Assembly: GCA_910575755.1 (NCBI GenBank)
Contig: CAJTFO010000006.1
Coordinates: 1 to 52,327, forward strand
DNA length: 52,327 bases
Reading direction: 5' to 3'
Origin: Desulfovibrionaceae bacterium
GTDB taxonomy: Bacteria > Desulfobacterota > Desulfovibrionia > Desulfovibrionales > Desulfovibrionaceae
The notes under the pieces were generated by a model. That model had not been told where the DNA came from. It was given only the letters and a program-made list of their open reading frames with translations, and made no database searches. Each line of letters begins with the position of its first letter. Positions within the stretch are counted from its first letter, which is position 1. Positions 48,703-52,327 of the stretch are shown here, one piece after another. Position numbers and translations under genes: made by a program.

Positions 48703-49187
48703 GGCGCGTCAATGACCTGGCTTTGCTGCCTCCCGCGCCCCTGGACGTGGCCGGGCCGGATTGCGGCATGGAGGCCGGGGATCTGGTGGCCGAAAACACG
48801 TTGCGCACGGCCGTCATCCTGTCCCTGTTCTTGGACAGGAGGGCGAATGATGACGACATCCTGCCCAACGGCAGCAATGATCGGCGCGGCTGGTGGGCAG
48901 ACACCGTGGCACCCATGACGGAATACGGCATCGGTGGGGGCAGCGCCTCCGGAGACCGTATCGGTTCCCGTCTCTGGCTGCTTTCCCGCGAAAAGCAGCT
49001 TGCCGGCGTGCTGGACAGGGCGCGGCACTATGCCGAGGAGGCCCTTGCCTGGCTGGTGGAGGACGGCGTGACCACAGCTGTCAGCGTCACGGCCTCCAGC
49101 CCTAGGTCTGGCTGGCTTGCGCTTGAGGTGACGATCACCTTGCCCGACACCAGCGAATACCGGGGAACATTTCCTCTGTCCGTCTGA
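48699..49187 (+). CDS. Baseplate protein (Mu gp46-like)
   Basis: 162 aa. LRTAVILSLFLDRRANDDDILP, DRRGWWADTV, and GSRLWLLSREKQ form the GP46 family signature. Wedge protein related to gp25/W. ATG overlaps the preceding stop. Terminator follows. Confidence 0.92.
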   Translation: MRRVNDLALLPPAPLDVAGPDCGMEAGDLVAENTLRTAVILSLFLDRRANDDDILPNGSNDRRGWWADTVAPMTEYGIGGGSASGDRIGSRLWLLSREKQLAGVLDRARHYAEEALAWLVEDGVTTAVSVTASSPRSGWLALEVTITLPDTSEYRGTFPLSV

Positions 49188-49217
49188 AGCCTCCCGCGTT
49201 GCAACGACTGAAGCATG

Positions 49218-49242
49218 GCCCGGTTTTTACCGGGCTTTTTTT
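49218..49242 (+). terminator. Rho-independent terminator after gp46
   Basis: GCCCGGT-tttt-ACCGGGC followed by TTTTTTT; its T-run merges into the next late promoter motif. Confidence 0.9.
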
Positions 49243-49287
49243 GTGAGAATCCTCACCAGATTTTTACAGACGCTCCGGGCATGATGT
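49243..49287 (+). promoter_or_regulatory. Activator-dependent late promoter for baseplate/fibre genes
   Basis: GTGAGAATCCTCAC (49243-49256), CAGATTT, 15 bp, GCATGATGT (49279-49287), identical layout to 36713-36757. The predicted start is near 49292, the ATG itself. Confidence 0.75.
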
Positions 49288-49291
49288 GTCC

Positions 49292-50347
49292 ATGCCATTT
49301 GAACGTCCCTCCCTCCCGGAACTCATTGCCCGCATCCAGGCCGATATGGACAGCCGCCTTGACGGCCAGCCCTGGCTGCGCCGCCGCCTGCTGGCCATCC
49401 TGGCCCGCATGGAGGGCGGCGTGGCCCACGGCCTGTACGGCTATCTGGACTGGCTGGCCCGGCAGATCATGCCGGATACGGCCGAAACCGAACATCTGGA
49501 ACGCTGGGCCTCCATCTGGGGCATCACACGCCGGGCCGCCACACAGGCAGCCGGCTATGCCGCTTTCAGCGGCGAGGATGGTGCCGCCATCCCCACCGGT
49601 ACGGAGCTGCAAAGCCCGTCCGGGCAGATCTACGCAACCCTGGCCGATGCCTGGATCGAAGACGGTACGGCCCGTGCGGCCATCGAGGCTGTGGAGGCCG
49701 GGCCGGACGGCAATGCATCCGACGCAACGCCCTTGCAGCTGACCATACCGGTGTCAGGCGTCCAGGCCCGGGCCGCAGCTTCCGGCAACATCACCGGCGG
49801 CGCGGCAGCGGAAACGGATGCCTCCCTGCGCACGCGCCTGCTGTCGCGCATCCGCACCCTGCCGTCGGGCGGGGCCGCGCGCGATTACGTTACCTGGACA
49901 CTGGAGGTGGCGGGCGTGACCCGCGCCTGGTGCTACCCGGGCGAGATGGGCCGTGGCTCCGTGACCGTACGCTTCATGATGGATGATGCCTATGAAAACG
50001 GCATCCCCCAGCCGGAAGATGTGCAGCGCGTTGCGGATCATCTGGACGGTCTGCGGCCGGTCACGGCGGATGTCTATGTGGTGGCCCCCGTGCCGGAGCC
50101 CGTCAACCTTGATTTGCGCATCAGCCCGGACAATCCTCGCCTGCGCGTGGTGGTGGCCGAGGCCGTCTGGGCCGTCCTGCGCCGCGATGCCGTGCCCGGC
50201 GGCACGGTCGTCATCTCCCGCCTTAACGAGGCCATTTCCGGCGCCGAGGGCGAGGAAGACCACGTTCTCTTGTCTCCCACCCAGAATATCCAGATCCCCA
50301 CCGGCAAGATCGCCGTGCCGGGCAGCATCACCTGGGAGGAGGCATAG
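49292..50347 (+). CDS. Baseplate J protein (Mu gp47-like)
   Basis: 351 aa. MPFERPSLPELIARIQADMDSRL, ERWASIWGITRRAATQAAGYAAFSG, and GAARDYVTWTLEVAGVTRAWCYPGEMGRG are baseplate J hallmarks. ATG 49292 has no ribosome-binding site; it coincides with the predicted transcription start, so the mRNA may be leaderless. GTG 49286 in frame is the alternative. Confidence 0.93.
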   Translation: MPFERPSLPELIARIQADMDSRLDGQPWLRRRLLAILARMEGGVAHGLYGYLDWLARQIMPDTAETEHLERWASIWGITRRAATQAAGYAAFSGEDGAAIPTGTELQSPSGQIYATLADAWIEDGTARAAIEAVEAGPDGNASDATPLQLTIPVSGVQARAAASGNITGGAAAETDASLRTRLLSRIRTLPSGGAARDYVTWTLEVAGVTRAWCYPGEMGRGSVTVRFMMDDAYENGIPQPEDVQRVADHLDGLRPVTADVYVVAPVPEPVNLDLRISPDNPRLRVVVAEAVWAVLRRDAVPGGTVVISRLNEAISGAEGEEDHVLLSPTQNIQIPTGKIAVPGSITWEEA

Positions 50348-50931
50348 TGTCCTACCGCGAGCAGTTCTTTGCCCTGCAGCCGCCGGGTCAGGCCCTGCCC
50401 ACAGACCCGGACAGCGTCTGGGGCCGCCTGCTGGACGGTCTGGCGCGGGAATACGGCCGCACGGAGAGCCGGAGCAGCGCCCTGGTACGGGAATCCGATC
50501 CACGGCAGTCCGCGGAGCTGTTACCCGACTGGGAGCGCGTCTGCGGCCTGCCCGGAGACTGCGCCATCGCCTGGGACAGCACCTTGCAGGCCCGCCGTGC
50601 GGCCGTGGTAGCCCAGCTGACCGGCGCCGGGGGCCAGCGTATCGCCTATTTTCAGCAGCTGGCGGCCCTGCTGGGCCTTTCCATCCGCGTCACGGAATAC
50701 CGCCCCTTCCTGACAGGACTTTCCCGCTGTGGTCAGCGCCTCAACGGCGACCATGACGTGCGCTTCGTCTGGTCCGTGGTGGTCAGGGGGCAGCGTGTGC
50801 TGCGCTTCCGCTGCGGGGCCAGTGTGCCGGGGGAACGCCTGCTGGACTTTGCCCGCCGGGAAGATCTGGAATGCCTGCTGCGCCTCTACGCCCCGGCCCA
50901 TACGGTACTCATCATCGGATACGAGGAATAA
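50347..50931 (+). CDS. Tail/baseplate wedge protein (DUF2313, Mu gp48-like)
   Basis: 194 aa from GTG 50347, overlapping the previous stop region. LLDGLAREYGRTESRSSALV, ESDPRQSAELLPDWERVCGLP are typical DUF2313 (YmfQ) blocks. It links baseplate and fibres. Confidence 0.92.
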   Translation: MSYREQFFALQPPGQALPTDPDSVWGRLLDGLAREYGRTESRSSALVRESDPRQSAELLPDWERVCGLPGDCAIAWDSTLQARRAAVVAQLTGAGGQRIAYFQQLAALLGLSIRVTEYRPFLTGLSRCGQRLNGDHDVRFVWSVVVRGQRVLRFRCGASVPGERLLDFARREDLECLLRLYAPAHTVLIIGYEE

Positions 50932-50934
50932 GCC

Positions 50935-51744
50935 ATGAAATACGCGCCGCCCATCGGACAGGAAGCTCAGGGCGAAAACGCCCACTACATTGACGGCAAC
51001 CCGGAACTCGGCATCCTGGGTTCGCCCGTTCCCGCGGCCGCCATTGAGCAGGGCCAGCGGGAGCTTTTGCATGTCATCAAACAGGCAGGCCTCACGCCCA
51101 GCAGCGAAGACCTGACCCAGCTTTTCCAGGCCATCGGCAAGCTGATCAGCGACAAAGTCCCTATCGCCAGCAAGGAGACCGCCGGTATCGTCAAACCCGG
51201 GGCCGGGTTGCAGATAGGGGAAGACGGCACCCTGGATGTGCTGGTCTCCGCTGTGCTGCCCGGCACGGTGGTGGCCTTTGCCGGTTCCTTCGGCGGTGCG
51301 GGCAACCGCCATCCCATTCCCCTGGGCAGCTCGGAACCGGATACGTCCTGGGTCTTGTGCGACGGCGGCAGCGACGGCAAGGGCGGCACCGTGCCCAACC
51401 TGCTGGGCCGCATGATTCTGGGCGCGTCCGATGCCCACCCGGCCGGCTCCACTGGTGGCTCGGAGACGCATGAGCACAGCCTGTCCGGCACTGTCGGGGC
51501 CACCACGCTGAGTGAGCAGCAGATGCCGAGGCATGGGCATGCGATTATCCTTACAACGACCGGCCAAAACGGTACGGTAGGCGTCTATGGTTTGTCAGCA
51601 TCTACGGAGGCGGGCCGTAGCAGCTCTCGTATAATTACTACAGGCAACTCCCAGCCCCATACCCACAGTCTGACAGCCTCCACGGCGGCCGCTGGCAGCC
51701 TCCCTCCATATTATGCCCTCGCCTATATTATGCGCATCGCATGA
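50935..51744 (+). CDS. Tail fibre protein, currently expressed version
   Basis: 269 aa. N-terminal attachment part (KYAPPIGQEAQGENAHYIDGN), then a Gly-rich collar (VAFAGSFGGAG, SWVLCDGGSDGKGG, PNLLGRMILGAS) and a His-rich receptor-binding tip (HEHSLSG, HGHAIIL, HTHSLTA) ending LPPYYALAYIMRIA. From 51154 to 51503 its DNA is repeated inverted downstream. Tip residues after GATTLS (51504-51744) are unique to this version. AGGAATAAGCC precedes ATG. Confidence 0.9.
   Translation: MKYAPPIGQEAQGENAHYIDGNPELGILGSPVPAAAIEQGQRELLHVIKQAGLTPSSEDLTQLFQAIGKLISDKVPIASKETAGIVKPGAGLQIGEDGTLDVLVSAVLPGTVVAFAGSFGGAGNRHPIPLGSSEPDTSWVLCDGGSDGKGGTVPNLLGRMILGASDAHPAGSTGGSETHEHSLSGTVGATTLSEQQMPRHGHAIILTTTGQNGTVGVYGLSASTEAGRSSSRIITTGNSQPHTHSLTASTAAAGSLPPYYALAYIMRIA
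51154..51503 (+). repeat. Left arm of tail-fibre inverted repeat
   Basis: Pairs with 51978-52327 (position sums 103481 at both ends checked, no indel). Both ends inspected directly: AAAGTCCCTATC at 51154 and GTCGGGGCCAC ending 51503. The proteins are identical over the whole stretch. Confidence 0.95.
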
Positions 51745-52327
51745 TGTAGGCTAACGCATAGTACGGCGGCATATTACTGGCCGGTTGGGTGGGGGCTGTC
51801 AGACTGTGGGTATGGGTATTTGACGCCCCCGCCGAGCTGGTTGTTACGGATCGAGGCGTCTCCGCCTTGTCCCAAAACGCAAGGATACCTCCAGGCCGAA
51901 GGTCCCATGCTTGAGATGTTGGGCTATAGCCGGATGCGACATGCTGATGACTCGCCACCTGCGCCACACTCAAGGTCGTGGCCCCGACAGTGCCGGACAG
52001 GCTGTGCTCATGCGTCTCCGAGCCACCAGTGGAGCCGGCCGGGTGGGCATCGGACGCGCCCAGAATCATGCGGCCCAGCAGGTTGGGCACGGTGCCGCCC
52101 TTGCCGTCGCTGCCGCCGTCGCACAAGACCCAGGACGTATCCGGTTCCGAGCTGCCCAGGGGAATGGGATGGCGGTTGCCCGCACCGCCGAAGGAACCGG
52201 CAAAGGCCACCACCGTGCCGGGCAGCACAGCGGAGACCAGCACATCCAGGGTGCCGTCTTCCCCTATCTGCAACCCGGCCCCGGGTTTGACGATACCGGC
52301 GGTCTCCTTGCTGGCGATAGGGACTTT
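51728..52327 (-). CDS. Silent alternative tail-fibre C-terminus (partial, extends past window)
   Basis: Open on the minus strand from the window edge (KVPIASKETAGIVKPG...) to TAA 51728. Residues up to GATTLS equal the plus-strand fibre. The tip then differs (VAQVASHQHVASGYSPTSQA ... HTHSLTAPTQPASN) but ends with the same PPYYALAYIMR. The two tips converge and overlap by 17 bp. Inversion between the arms would put this tip behind the fibre promoter, changing host range. Its own N-terminus lies outside or is missing. Confidence 0.88.
   Translation of the reverse strand, partial: KVPIASKETAGIVKPGAGLQIGEDGTLDVLVSAVLPGTVVAFAGSFGGAGNRHPIPLGSSEPDTSWVLCDGGSDGKGGTVPNLLGRMILGASDAHPAGSTGGSETHEHSLSGTVGATTLSVAQVASHQHVASGYSPTSQAWDLRPGGILAFWDKAETPRSVTTSSAGASNTHTHSLTAPTQPASNMPPYYALAYIMRCA
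51978..52327 (-). repeat. Right arm of tail-fibre inverted repeat
   Basis: Inverted copy of 51154-51503; continues to the end of the window, so true length is at least 350 bp. Confidence 0.95.

Overview
The window is GC-rich DNA (except a few AT-rich regulatory stretches) that looks like a chromosome of a sulfate-reducing Desulfovibrionaceae bacterium. The main pointers are a type I-C CRISPR repeat close to the Desulfovibrio vulgaris type (recalled, not searched), B12-related genes and a Mu-like prophage. The genus is an inference.

Layout. (1) 1-621: debris of IS630-family transposons. (2) 622-3108: three sugar genes (glucose-1-phosphate cytidylyltransferase, CDP-glucose 4,6-dehydratase, RmlC-like epimerase) for a CDP-deoxysugar. 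(3) 3117-6601, minus strand: btuC-btuD-btuF-cobI, a corrinoid uptake and synthesis operon behind a cobalamin riboswitch (about 6630-6785). (4) 7215-15041: complete type I-C cas locus (cas3, cas5c, cas8c with an internal cas11c start, cas7c, cas4, cas1, cas2), followed by a leader and an array of 50 repeats and 49 complete spacers (15221-18501). (5) about 18539 to beyond the right edge: Mu-like transposable prophage. Its early region (mor, gemA, gam, ASCH, muB, muA, accessory genes, small HTH gene) reads leftward. The repressor and ImmA-like peptidase read rightward, then lysis, terminase, head, tail, baseplate and fibre genes follow. The leftward early block recalls BcepMu/B3-type phages.

Most notable observation. 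Between cas3 and cas5c is a stand-alone CRISPR-repeat-like element (9680-9770). Its stem is rewritten but still pairs perfectly, and its 3' handle is conserved. The 17 nt after it match, at 13 of 17 positions and next to a TTC PAM, the DNA just upstream of the promoter that drives this RNA and the cas5c operon. Two of the four mismatches fall at positions 6 and 12, which type I effectors tolerate. Its first 7 nt plus PAM also match the presumed cas3 promoter. This looks like a crRNA-like guide (CreA/CreR type) that turns Cascade into a repressor of its own locus or of a creT-like toxin.

Other points. The tail-fibre gene has an inverted second copy of its 3' half with a different tip (at least 350 bp identical arms), a Mu G-segment-like switch. 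Late promoters share a spaced motif before the lysis, head and baseplate operons. The tail chaperone carries the Mu-type -2 frameshift site GGGGGCGA. An 84-bp repeat is inserted in frame, twice, in the head protease gene, with an inverted copy upstream. The prophage seems to have landed in CRISPR repeat 51, cutting the array. The right end of the prophage lies outside the window.
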